Shown here piece by piece: positions 15,428-22,804 of a stretch of DNA of 64,000 nucleotides (position 1 is the first letter of the stretch; each line of letters opens with the position of its first letter). The stretch comes from Streptomyces lateritius (GTDB lineage Bacteria > Actinomycetota > Actinomycetes > Streptomycetales > Streptomycetaceae). A model generated the notes under the pieces. It was given only the letters and a program-made list of their open reading frames with translations. It did not search any database and was not told the origin of the DNA. The stretch spans positions 564,471 through 628,470 of the forward strand of contig NZ_BMTO01000002.1 in the NCBI RefSeq assembly GCF_014649715.1, written 5' to 3'. The position numbers and the translations under genes are program-made.

Positions 15428-15519
15428 GCAAGGGTCCGTAGCTTGGTCGGTGTCGGGAGGAGCGCAAGCCCTCCCGGCGTCCACGAGTCGTTCCACGGAA
15501 GCCCAGGAAGGCGGACATC

Positions 15520-16059
15520 ATGGTTGCTCTCGTTCCCGCGGAGGCCCCCGGCGACGAGCGAGGCGCGTTCCTCAACTTCGTCGAGGCCCAGCGCGCGGCG
15601 CTGCGGCGCGCGCTCCTCGGCCTGACCGAGGAGCAGGCGGCGAGCCGTCCCAGCGCGAGTGAGCTCAGCCTGTCCGGTCTGGTCAAGCACGTCGCGGAGG
15701 TCGAGCTGAACTGGCTGCGCCTGGCGCAGCAGCGGCCGAACGAGCGGCGGCGTACGCGCGAGACCTGGGAGGAGGCCTTCCGGCTGGTGGGGGACGAGTC
15801 GATCCCGGAGGTACTGGCCTTCTGGGAGGGCGTCCAGAAGGAGACCGAGGAGTTCGTCCGCGAGGTGCCGAGCCTGGACGACACCTTCCCGCTGCCGCCC
15901 GCGCCCTGGTTCCCGAAGGACGGCCGGGTCTCGGTGCGGTGGATGCTGCTCCACCTCGTCCAGGAGATGGGGCGGCACGCCGGGCACGCGGACATCGTCC
16001 GGGAGTCCCTGGACGGACAGACCTCCTTCGCGCTGATCGCCCAGGAGCAGCAGGGCTGA
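15520..16059 (+). CDS. DinB/DUF664-family protein
   Basis: A 179-residue DinB-superfamily four-helix protein of the DUF664 type (QRAALRRALLGLTEEQAASRPSASELSLSGLVKHVAEVELNWL, then a second half with LVQEMGRHAGHADIVRESLDG). The histidines H62 region (VKHVAEVE) and RHAGHAD supply the usual metal-binding trio. Members are thiol transferases or hydrolases acting with mycothiol or similar thiols; the reaction here is unknown. Its own promoter region carries a strong palindrome. The PadR gene follows after 51 bp with its own operator. Confidence 0.88.
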   Translation: MVALVPAEAPGDERGAFLNFVEAQRAALRRALLGLTEEQAASRPSASELSLSGLVKHVAEVELNWLRLAQQRPNERRRTRETWEEAFRLVGDESIPEVLAFWEGVQKETEEFVREVPSLDDTFPLPPAPWFPKDGRVSVRWMLLHLVQEMGRHAGHADIVRESLDGQTSFALIAQEQQG

Positions 16060-16083
16060 TCCTCGTGGCGCCCCGTACCCTAG

Positions 16084-16093
16084 TCAAAATTGA
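16084..16093. promoter_or_regulatory. PadR operator 1 (TCAAnnTTGA)
   Basis: tagTCAAAATTGAttag, 18 bp before the padR start, overlapping the probable promoter/leader. It matches the two operators downstream of padR. Confidence 0.75.
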
Positions 16094-16110
16094 TTAGGGA
16101 GGTGGTGGGG

Positions 16111-16755
16111 ATGTCGGCGATCCGGCTCCTCGTCCTGGGCGCGGTCAAGCAGCACGGCCGCGCCCACGGCTATCAGGTGCGCAACGACCTGGAGTTCTGG
16201 GGCGCGCACGAGTGGTCCAACGCCAAGCCCGGCTCGATCTACCACGCGCTGAAGCAGATGGCGAAGCAGGGCCTGCTGCACGCGTACGAGATCGCGCCGA
16301 GCACGGCCGGCGGCCCGCCCCGCGTCGAGTACGAGATCACCGACCTGGGGCGGGAGGAGTACTTCGCCCTGCTGCGTGAGGCGCTGACCACCTACGACCA
16401 GAAGATGGACGTCCTGTCGGCGGGGATCGGCTTCGTCGTCGACCTCCCGCGGGCGGAGGTCGTGGAGCTGCTGCGGCGGCGGGTGCGGGCGCTCGACGAG
16501 TGGCGGGCGTCCGTCACGGAGTACTACACCCCCGAGGGCGGTCCCCAGCAGCTCGGGCACATCGGCGAGATCATGCACCTCTGGGTCCACTCGGCGGACG
16601 CCGGCAAGGAGTGGACGCTCGGACTGATCGAACGGATCGAGGCAGGGGCGTACTCCTTCGCGGGCGAGGGCGGGGAGCCCTTCGCGGGCGTGCTGACGGA
16701 GGGGGAGGAGAACCCGTTCGCGACGGGCGTGCCGCACGAGGGGGATAGAGGCTAA
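16111..16755 (+). CDS. PadR-family repressor
   Basis: A 214-residue PadR regulator. The winged helix occupies residues 1-80 (IRLLVLGAVKQHGRAHGYQVRNDLE ... PGSIYHALKQMAKQGLLHAYE) with the wing GGPPRVEYEITDLGREEY, and a C-terminal helical dimerisation region follows. ATG 16111 has 'gggagg' 9-14 bp upstream; a TTG 21 bp earlier lies inside the operator and is rejected. Matching TCAAnnTTGA palindromes occur upstream of its own start and twice before the ABC exporter genes, so it very probably represses itself and the exporter. Its TAA is inside operator 2. Confidence 0.92.
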   Translation: MSAIRLLVLGAVKQHGRAHGYQVRNDLEFWGAHEWSNAKPGSIYHALKQMAKQGLLHAYEIAPSTAGGPPRVEYEITDLGREEYFALLREALTTYDQKMDVLSAGIGFVVDLPRAEVVELLRRRVRALDEWRASVTEYYTPEGGPQQLGHIGEIMHLWVHSADAGKEWTLGLIERIEAGAYSFAGEGGEPFAGVLTEGEENPFATGVPHEGDRG

Positions 16756-16765
16756 TCAAGTTTGA
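16756..16765. promoter_or_regulatory. PadR operator 2, overlapping the padR stop and the exporter -35
   Basis: taaTCAAGTTTGActaa. The last base of its flank is the padR stop codon. TTGACT at 16762-16767 with a 17-bp spacer to TACCTT at 16785-16790 forms a good housekeeping promoter for the ABC genes, so a repressor here would cover the -35 box. Confidence 0.75.
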
Positions 16766-16801
16766 CTAATCGATCCGGCGGGCATACCTTCGATCGAGTG
16801 G

Positions 16802-16811
16802 TCAAGTTTGA
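16802..16811. promoter_or_regulatory. PadR operator 3
   Basis: gTCAAGTTTGActac, the same core as operator 2, centred 46 bp downstream of it and about 10 bp beyond the TACCTT -10 hexamer. Repression from both sides of the promoter is implied. Confidence 0.75.
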
Positions 16812-16864
16812 CTACTTAGGCTCTCGGGCTTCGGGGCTCCGGGGCGTTCGGCTGGAGGAGACGG

Positions 16865-17815
16865 ATGACTGACGCGATCGTCGTCGAAGGCGCGCGGAAA
16901 CGGTACGGAGACAAGCAGGCCCTCGACGGCCTCGGCCTCGTCGTGGGCGGCGGTACGGTGCACGGCCTGCTCGGGCCCAACGGAGCCGGAAAGACCACGA
17001 CGGTACGGATCCTCGCGACGCTGCTGCGGCATGACGAGGGTCTGGTCCGGGTCGCGGGCTTCGACGTCCGTACGCACGCGGCGGACGTGCGGCGGAGGAT
17101 CGGGCTGCTCGGGCAGCACGCCGCCGTCGACGAGGAGCTCGGCGGCCGGCAGAACCTGGAGATGTTCGGGCGGCTCCACCACCTCGGCGCCCGGCGGGCC
17201 GGCGCGCGGGCGGACGAGCTCCTGGAGCGGTTCGGCCTCGCCGACACCGGACGCAAGCCGGTCAAGCGGTACAGCGGGGGAATGCGCCGCCGCCTCGACC
17301 TGGCGGCCTCACTGATCACCGAGCCGGCCGTGCTCTTCCTCGACGAGCCCACGACCGGACTCGACCCGCGCGGCCGGGGCGAGGTGTGGGAGTCGGTGCG
17401 CTCCCTGGTCGGCGGCGGGACGACCGTGCTGCTGACGACGCAGTACCTGGAGGAGGCCGACCAGCTCGCCGACCGGATCTCGGTCGTCGACCGCGGGCGG
17501 GTCGTCGCGGACGGCACCGCCGACGAGCTGAAGGCGAGGGTGGGCGGCGACCGCATCGACGTCGTGCTGCGCGACGCGCGACGCCTGGACGAGGCGACGA
17601 AGCTGCTGCCCGGGAGCGAGGTGAGCGTCGACCGCGACCGGCGGCGGGTCAGCGCGCCGGTGACCGACCGGATGGCCGCGCTCGCGGAGACCGTTCGGGC
17701 CCTGGAGGCGGCCGGGATCGAGGCGGAGGACATCGCACTGCGGCGGCCCACACTGGACGAGGTCTTCCTCCACCTGACGGGCGGACGCGAGCAGGCGACG
17801 GAGGTGGCGGCATGA
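16865..17815 (+). CDS. DrrA-type ABC exporter ATPase
   Basis: A 316-residue ATPase of the daunorubicin-resistance (DrrA/CcmA) type: Walker [11 protein letters not shown], signature [16 protein letters not shown], Walker [16 protein letters not shown]-loop switch [15 protein letters not shown], and a C-terminal regulatory region ending [14 protein letters not shown]. It begins at ATG 16865 after 'tggaggag'. With the permease (ATGA overlap) it forms a drug or antibiotic exporter, repressed by PadR. The inducer is probably the exported small molecule. Confidence 0.93.
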   Translation: MTDAIVVEGARKRYGDKQALDGLGLVVGGGTVHGLLGPNGAGKTTTVRILATLLRHDEGLVRVAGFDVRTHAADVRRRIGLLGQHAAVDEELGGRQNLEMFGRLHHLGARRAGARADELLERFGLADTGRKPVKRYSGGMRRRLDLAASLITEPAVLFLDEPTTGLDPRGRGEVWESVRSLVGGGTTVLLTTQYLEEADQLADRISVVDRGRVVADGTADELKARVGGDRIDVVLRDARRLDEATKLLPGSEVSVDRDRRRVSAPVTDRMAALAETVRALEAAGIEAEDIALRRPTLDEVFLHLTGGREQATEVAA

Positions 17816-18576
17816 GCGCGGCGTACGTGATGAGCGACTGCTGGACGATGACCCGGCGCGAACTGGCGCACTGGGCACGGCAACCCGTCCAGGTGGTCGT
17901 CGGACTGATCTTCCCGATCATGATGCTGCTGATGTTCGGGTACCTCGTCGGCGGCGGGCGGGGGATCGAGGGCGAGTACGTCGACTTCCTCGTGCCCGGC
18001 ATGCTCACGCTGACGATGGTCTTCGGCCTCGAAGGGACGATGACGGCCGTCACCCAGGACCTCGACAAGGGCGTGATCGACCGCTTCCGTTCGATGCCGA
18101 TGGCCGACGGCGCGGTCCTCGTGGGCCGCTCGGTCGCCGACATGATCCAGTCCGCGACCGGACTGCTCCTGATGACCGGCGTCGGGTACGTGATCGGCTG
18201 GCGGGCCCACGGCGGCTTCGTCGCCTTCCTCGGGGCCATGGGGCTGCTGCTCCTGCTGCGCTTCGCGATGCTGTGGATCGGGATCCACCTCGCGATGATC
18301 GCGGGCCGGGCGGAACTGGTGCAGGCCGTGCAGATCCTGGTCTGGCCCATCGGCTTCCTCTCCAACGCCTTCGCCGTTCCCGAGTCCATGCCGGGGTGGC
18401 TGGGCACGGTCGTGGCGTGGAACCCGATGTCGGCGACCGCGACGGCGGTACGGGACCTCTTCGGCAATCCGGGCGGGGAGCCGGGGCACGTGGTGGCGGC
18501 CGTGGTGTGGCCGCTGGTGCTGCTGGCGGTCTTCTTCCCGCTCGCGGTACGGAAGTTCAGGCGGCTGAGCGTGTAG
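17812..18576 (+). CDS. DrrB-type ABC-2 exporter permease
   Basis: A 254-residue ABC-2 permease with six predicted TM segments: [87 protein letters not shown] and [16 protein letters not shown]. The conserved ERFRSMPM-like segment appears as [20 protein letters not shown] overlaps the ATPase stop (ATGA). It forms the membrane channel for the PadR-controlled exporter. Confidence 0.92.
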   Translation: MSAAYVMSDCWTMTRRELAHWARQPVQVVVGLIFPIMMLLMFGYLVGGGRGIEGEYVDFLVPGMLTLTMVFGLEGTMTAVTQDLDKGVIDRFRSMPMADGAVLVGRSVADMIQSATGLLLMTGVGYVIGWRAHGGFVAFLGAMGLLLLLRFAMLWIGIHLAMIAGRAELVQAVQILVWPIGFLSNAFAVPESMPGWLGTVVAWNPMSATATAVRDLFGNPGGEPGHVVAAVVWPLVLLAVFFPLAVRKFRRLSV

Positions 18577-18754
18577 GCGGGAACCCGTCGGCGTCGAGCG
18601 GTGTGACAGAGGCGGGGCCGCACCCCGCTCGGCCTGCTCCGGCGCGCCGAGGGCTGCTCGTACCGGAGATCGGCCGACCGGGTGCGCTGGGCGGAGTTCC
18701 GGCCGGCGTGCGAGGACGACGACTCCTGAGCGGGGATGCGGCCGCCCGGCCGGG

Positions 18755-20167
18755 TCAGTGGTGGAAGGAGGTCGCGGCCTGCTTGTCGTGGCTCACAGGA
18801 TGGGACTGCCCGCGGAGTTCGGGAAGCAGCCGGTGCAGGTCCTCCACGAACAGCTGGGCGAGGTCGGCCGAGAAGCCGTTGCGGCAGACCACGCGCAGCA
18901 CGGAGAGATCCTCCCGGTTGGCCGGGAAGGTGTAGGCCGGCACGAGCCAGCCGTGCTCGCGCAGCCGCCGGGAGACGTCGAAGACGTCGAAGGCGGTGAC
19001 CTCGGGGGCGGTGGTGAAGGCGAAGACGGGCAGTTGGTCGCCCCGGGTGAGGAGGCGGAAGTCGCCCGTGGCCTCGATCCGTTCGGCCAGCGCCCGGGCG
19101 ACGTCCCGGGTGGTCTGCTGGACCGCCCGGTAGCCCTCCCGGCCGAGCCGCAGGAACGTGTAGTACTGCGCGACGACCTGAGCGCCGGGCCGGGAGAAGT
19201 TGAGGGCGAAGGTCGGCATGTCGCCGCCCAGGTAGTTGACCCGGAAGACCAGCTCCTCGGGGAGTTCGGCGGGCGAGCGCCACAGCGCCCAGCCGACTCC
19301 CGGGTAGACCAGACCGTACTTGTGACCGGAGGTGTTGATCGAGGAGACCCGGGGGAGCCGGAAGTCCCAGACCAGCTCCTCGTCCAGGAAGGGGGCGACC
19401 ATCGCGCCGGAGGCGCCGTCCACGTGGACGGGGACGTCGAGGCCGGTCCGTTCCTGGAGGGCGTCCAGGGCGGCACAGATCTCGGCGACGGGTTCGTAGG
19501 AGCCGTCGAAGGTCGAGCCGAGTACGGCGACGACGCCGATGGTGTTCTCGTCGCAGAGTTCGGCGGCCGCCCGCGGGTCCAGGTGGAAGCGGTCGCCCTC
19601 CATGGGGACGAGCCGGGGTTCGACCTCCCAGAAATTGCAGAACTTCTCCCAGCAGACCTGGACGTTGACGCCCATCACCAGATTGGGCCGGGCGCCGCCC
19701 GGATAGCGGTCGGCGTTCCTCTTGGCCCATCGGCGCTTGAGGGCCATGCCGGCGAGCATGCAGGCCTCGCTGGAGCCGGTGGTGGAGCAGCCGACGGCGA
19801 CCGAAGGGTCCGGGGCGTTCCAGAGGTGGGCCAGCATGGCCACGCAACGCCGTTCCAGTTCGGCGGTGCGCGGGTACTCGTCCTTGTCGATCATGTTCTT
19901 GTCGCGGCACTCGGCCATGAGGACGCCGGCCTGGGGTTCCATCCACGTGGTGACGAAGGTGGCGAGGTTGAGCCGGGAGTTCCCGTCGAGCATCAGCTCG
20001 TCATGGACGAGCTGATAAGCGCTCATGGGCGGCAGCGGCCCGTCGGGGAGGCGGTGGCGCGGCGGCGCGTCCGTCATGCCGCCGACCGGGTTGGCCTCGC
20101 CGTAGAAGGGGTTGAGGGCCAGGCGCCGGTCGGGCTGGGGCTCGGCGGGACCCTTGTGCAGCGGCAT
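18755..20167 (-). CDS. gadB: Glutamate decarboxylase (PLP-dependent)
   Basis: A 470-residue group II PLP decarboxylase of the GadB family. The lysine that binds PLP is K283 in SINTSGHKYGLVYPGVGW, preceded by the phosphate/ring motifs CSTTGSSEACMLAGMALK (127-144) and HVDGASGAMVAPF. It converts glutamate to GABA and CO2, consuming a proton. The ATG at 20167 has aaggag 7 bp upstream; a much longer upstream frame runs antisense-free through the ClC gene and is not used. The ClC gene ends 35 bp upstream and reads into it, so the pair is probably one transcript. Confidence 0.95.
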   Translation of the reverse strand: MPLHKGPAEPQPDRRLALNPFYGEANPVGGMTDAPPRHRLPDGPLPPMSAYQLVHDELMLDGNSRLNLATFVTTWMEPQAGVLMAECRDKNMIDKDEYPRTAELERRCVAMLAHLWNAPDPSVAVGCSTTGSSEACMLAGMALKRRWAKRNADRYPGGARPNLVMGVNVQVCWEKFCNFWEVEPRLVPMEGDRFHLDPRAAAELCDENTIGVVAVLGSTFDGSYEPVAEICAALDALQERTGLDVPVHVDGASGAMVAPFLDEELVWDFRLPRVSSINTSGHKYGLVYPGVGWALWRSPAELPEELVFRVNYLGGDMPTFALNFSRPGAQVVAQYYTFLRLGREGYRAVQQTTRDVARALAERIEATGDFRLLTRGDQLPVFAFTTAPEVTAFDVFDVSRRLREHGWLVPAYTFPANREDLSVLRVVCRNGFSADLAQLFVEDLHRLLPELRGQSHPVSHDKQAATSFHH

Positions 20168-20202
20168 GAGGAGGCTCCTTGGGGGGCATGGGGGCGGCGT
20201 GG

Positions 20203-21483
20203 TCAGCGCAGGGGTGCGCCGGAGTCGTCCAGTTCGAGCTGGGGGCGGCCGGTGACGACCAGCCAGGCGGGCAGGGAGGCCAGGCAGAGGAGGGCGAGCA
20301 TCGCGGGAGTGGCGGCGATCACGGCGGCCGTGAAGAGACTCACCCAGCCCTGCCGGGTGGTCGCGAGCAGCACACCGAGCACGCCGGCGGAGACGGCGAC
20401 GGCCGGGTGGATCTCCGGGACGAGCGCCTGGACGAGCAGTCCGAAGGCGGCGCCGACGAACACGGCGGGGAAGATCCGGCCGCCCCGGAAGCCGCAGGAG
20501 GCGGCGATCAGCAGGGCCGCGAGCTTGACCACGGTCATCCTCGCCAGCTCGCCGGAGGACCAGCCGCCGATGTTCGAGGTGAGTTCCCTGACCTCCTCCA
20601 GGCCCTTGAAGAGGGTCAGATGCCCGCCGAGCGCGCCCAGCAGGCCGAGGACCAGGCCGCCGACGGGAAGCATCAGCATCGGGTGCCGCAGCCGCCGGAA
20701 GGCGCGGTGGGCATGCGGGAAGGCGTAGCAGGAGAGGAGGCCGAAGAGAGCGGCGGCGGTGGCGACGACCATCGCGGCCGACAGGTCGCCCCACCCGGGG
20801 TCGGTCAGGGCGGGCAGCGACATGTCGAAGCTGGGGTGGGCCAGGAGCGTGGTGGTCATCGCCCCCGCCCCGGCGGCGACCAGCGGGGCGAAGAGCCGGT
20901 CCCACAGCGAGCCGTGGCCCGGCCGGCCCACGAGGGCCTCGGAGATCACCAGCGCCGCGGCCACGGGGGTGCCGAAGAGGGCGCCGATGGTCGCGGCGGA
21001 GGCGAGCGAGACCCACATCGCGCCGGGCACGGCCGGCTGGGCCCTGCGGCCGAGCCAGTACGCGAGCGCGATGTTGGCCGCGATGATCGGGTTCTCCGGT
21101 CCGAGGCTCACCCCGCCGGCCAGCGCCAGGGCGGTCGCGACCAGCAGGCCGGGGACGACCCCGGGGGCCATCGGGGCGCCACCGAGCCCGGTGGAGGCCG
21201 AGTCGGGCCCGGCATGCCCGGGCACCTTCCAGACGACGAGACCGACCGCGACGCCGCTCGCGGTCAGCATGACGATCGTCCAGAGGGCGGAGAAACCGCC
21301 GATCCCGAGCGCGTCCGGAAGGGTTCCCCACACCACGTCCCGCAGCTTCTCCGCGGCCGCGGAGATCCCGAGGAACAGCAGACTCGCCGCCACGCCGACC
21401 ACGAGGGCGGGCAGGACCTGGGGCAGCAGGACCCTGAAGGGCGTCCCGGGGATCTCGGCGGAGAGGCTGTCGGTGACCGCCAC
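20203..21483 (-). CDS. ClC-family ion channel/transporter, YfeO type
   Basis: A 426-residue ClC protein with about ten hydrophobic helices, closely resembling E. coli YfeO (AGGVSLGPENPIIAANIAL; GALFGTPVAAALVISEAL; GFRGGRIFPAVFVGAAFGLL). The third selectivity loop (GxFxP, here GGRIFP at about 334-339) is intact. At the position of the gating glutamate of ClC-ec1 (GREGP) the sequence is SLGPE, which aligns L127 with the glutamate. That suggests altered coupling or a plain channel. It lies 35 bp upstream of glutamate decarboxylase on the same strand, pointing to an acid-stress or GABA-linked role. The YbjQ gene ends 6 bp before its start. Confidence 0.9.
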   Translation of the reverse strand: MAVTDSLSAEIPGTPFRVLLPQVLPALVVGVAASLLFLGISAAAEKLRDVVWGTLPDALGIGGFSALWTIVMLTASGVAVGLVVWKVPGHAGPDSASTGLGGAPMAPGVVPGLLVATALALAGGVSLGPENPIIAANIALAYWLGRRAQPAVPGAMWVSLASAATIGALFGTPVAAALVISEALVGRPGHGSLWDRLFAPLVAAGAGAMTTTLLAHPSFDMSLPALTDPGWGDLSAAMVVATAAALFGLLSCYAFPHAHRAFRRLRHPMLMLPVGGLVLGLLGALGGHLTLFKGLEEVRELTSNIGGWSSGELARMTVVKLAALLIAASCGFRGGRIFPAVFVGAAFGLLVQALVPEIHPAVAVSAGVLGVLLATTRQGWVSLFTAAVIAATPAMLALLCLASLPAWLVVTGRPQLELDDSGAPLR

Positions 21484-21489
21484 CGCGGC

Positions 21490-21858
21490 TCAGGTCCTCG
21501 GCGCGATCACGGCCGCCGTGCCGTACGCGCACACCTCCGTGCCCACGTCCGCCGCCTCCGTCACGTCGAAGCGGAACATCAGGACCGCGTTCGCTCCCCG
21601 TGCCCGGGCCTGCTCCACCAGCCGTTCCATCGCCTGGTTACGGGTCTCCACCAGGGTCTTCGTCAGACCCTTCAGCTCCCCGCCGATCATCGACTTCAGG
21701 CCCGCGCCGATCTGGCTCCCCAGATGCCGGGAGCGGACGGTCAGCCCGAAGACCTCGCCGATCACCTGCCGTACCTCGTAGCCGGGGATGTCGTTCGTCG
21801 TGACGACCAGCACATCGGACTGCGGTCCCTGACCGCCTCCGTACTCCTCGATGCCCAT
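21490..21858 (-). CDS. YbjQ/DUF74-family protein
   Basis: A 122-residue YbjQ-type protein (VVTTNDIPGYEVRQVIGEVFG ... SQIGAGLKSMIGGELKGLTK, then ARARGANAVLMFRFDVTEA). The family forms a pentameric beta/alpha fold once called heavy-metal-binding, with no proven function. The ATG at 21858 sits 9 bp from aggagg; ATGs upstream are too close to it or beyond it. It is the first gene of a likely ybjQ-clc-gad transcript. Confidence 0.88.
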   Translation of the reverse strand: MGIEEYGGGQGPQSDVLVVTTNDIPGYEVRQVIGEVFGLTVRSRHLGSQIGAGLKSMIGGELKGLTKTLVETRNQAMERLVEQARARGANAVLMFRFDVTEAADVGTEVCAYGTAAVIAPRT

Positions 21859-22028
21859 CCGCATCCACCTCCTGGCCCCCAGCCTCGGACCGGCGGCCCG
21901 CCGCCGCATCCCGGAAGGGGCCGCCGGTGGCCCAGCGGGGACCCCGTGGAACCCGGCACCACCGGAATGCGTTGATACTTTGAGGCAGCCGTCCCCCCGC
22001 CCCCACCGACCGCAGGAGCCCGGAACCC

Positions 22029-22721
22029 GTGAATACGCTTGCCCTCGGACCGAGCTGGCTCGACCCGGACTATCTGATCCAGACCTTCGGTCTGATCGGT
22101 GTCCTCGTCATCGTCTTCGCCGAGTCCGGCCTGCTCATCGGGTTCTTCCTGCCCGGCGACTCGCTTCTCTTCACCACCGGTCTGCTGGTCACCACCGGCA
22201 AGCTGGACACCCCGCTCTGGCTCGTCTGCACCCTGATCGTGCTCGCGGCGATCATCGGCGACCAGGTCGGCTATCTTTTCGGCCGCAAGGTCGGCCCGGC
22301 CCTCTTCAAGCGCCCCGACTCCAAGCTCTTCAAGCAGGAGAACGTGGAGAAGGCGCACGAGTTCTTCGAGAAGCACGGCCCGAAGTCCCTGATCCTGGCC
22401 CGTTTCGTGCCGATCGTGCGGACGTTCACGCCGATCATCGCCGGTGTGAGCCGGATGAACTACCGCTCGTTCATCACCTTCAACGTCATCGGCGGCGTCC
22501 TGTGGGGCGCGGGCGTGACGCTGCTCGGCGCCTCGCTCGGCAAGATCGACTTCGTGCACAAGCACATCGAGGCGATCCTGATCCTGATCGTGCTGATCTC
22601 CGTGGTCCCGATCGTGATCGAGTACCTCCGCGCCCGCTCCCAGTCCAAGAAGGCCGCCACCCGCGACGAGGACACCCCCGACACCCCGCCGTCCGAGCGC
22701 GGCCGCCACGCGCGGCGATAA
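22029..22721 (+). CDS. DedA-family membrane protein
   Basis: A 230-residue DedA protein (VTT/SNARE-associated fold). The hallmark segment FAESGLLIGFFLPGDSLLFTTGLL is near the N-terminus, followed by IIGDQVGYLFGRKVGPALF and the motif ARFVPIVRTFTPIIAGVSRMNYRSFITFNVIGGVLW, in which the paired arginines are essential in E. coli DedA proteins. Such proteins flip or recycle membrane lipids such as undecaprenyl phosphate or phosphatidylethanolamine. GTG start 22029. A charged tail follows the last TM. Copy A of the dispersed repeat lies just after its stop. Confidence 0.93.
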   Translation: MNTLALGPSWLDPDYLIQTFGLIGVLVIVFAESGLLIGFFLPGDSLLFTTGLLVTTGKLDTPLWLVCTLIVLAAIIGDQVGYLFGRKVGPALFKRPDSKLFKQENVEKAHEFFEKHGPKSLILARFVPIVRTFTPIIAGVSRMNYRSFITFNVIGGVLWGAGVTLLGASLGKIDFVHKHIEAILILIVLISVVPIVIEYLRARSQSKKAATRDEDTPDTPPSERGRHARR

Positions 22722-22736
22722 GGGCTCGCCACAGAG

Positions 22737-22804
22737 CTGGGCCGTGTCCGTGAAGTCCCGCCTGCCCTGCGGGCAGACGGCGCCACTTTCCGGACCCGAC
22801 CTAG
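22737..22804. mobile_element. MITE-like repeat, copy A (internally deleted, 68 bp)
   Basis: Begins ctgggccgtgtccgtgaagt and ends ttccggacccgacctag. It matches the outer ends of the full copies at 45910 and 49158 but lacks about 115 bp of the middle, the junction being between 'gcctg' and 'ccctgcgggcag'. The terminal CTAG contains the stop codon (TAG, minus strand) of the ThrE-type gene. Confidence 0.75.

Noticed and set aside
15337..15987. Minus-strand frame opposite the DinB-family gene
   Set aside because: Antisense shadow, no ribosome-binding site, while the plus strand encodes a recognisable DinB/DUF664 protein.
18600..18730. Possible 3' remnant of a gene (tail reading GCSYRRSADRVRWAEFRPA then CEDDDS and stop)
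   Set aside because: It reads like a protein end and may be a relic, but there is no start or homologue I can name, and it is only about 40 codons.
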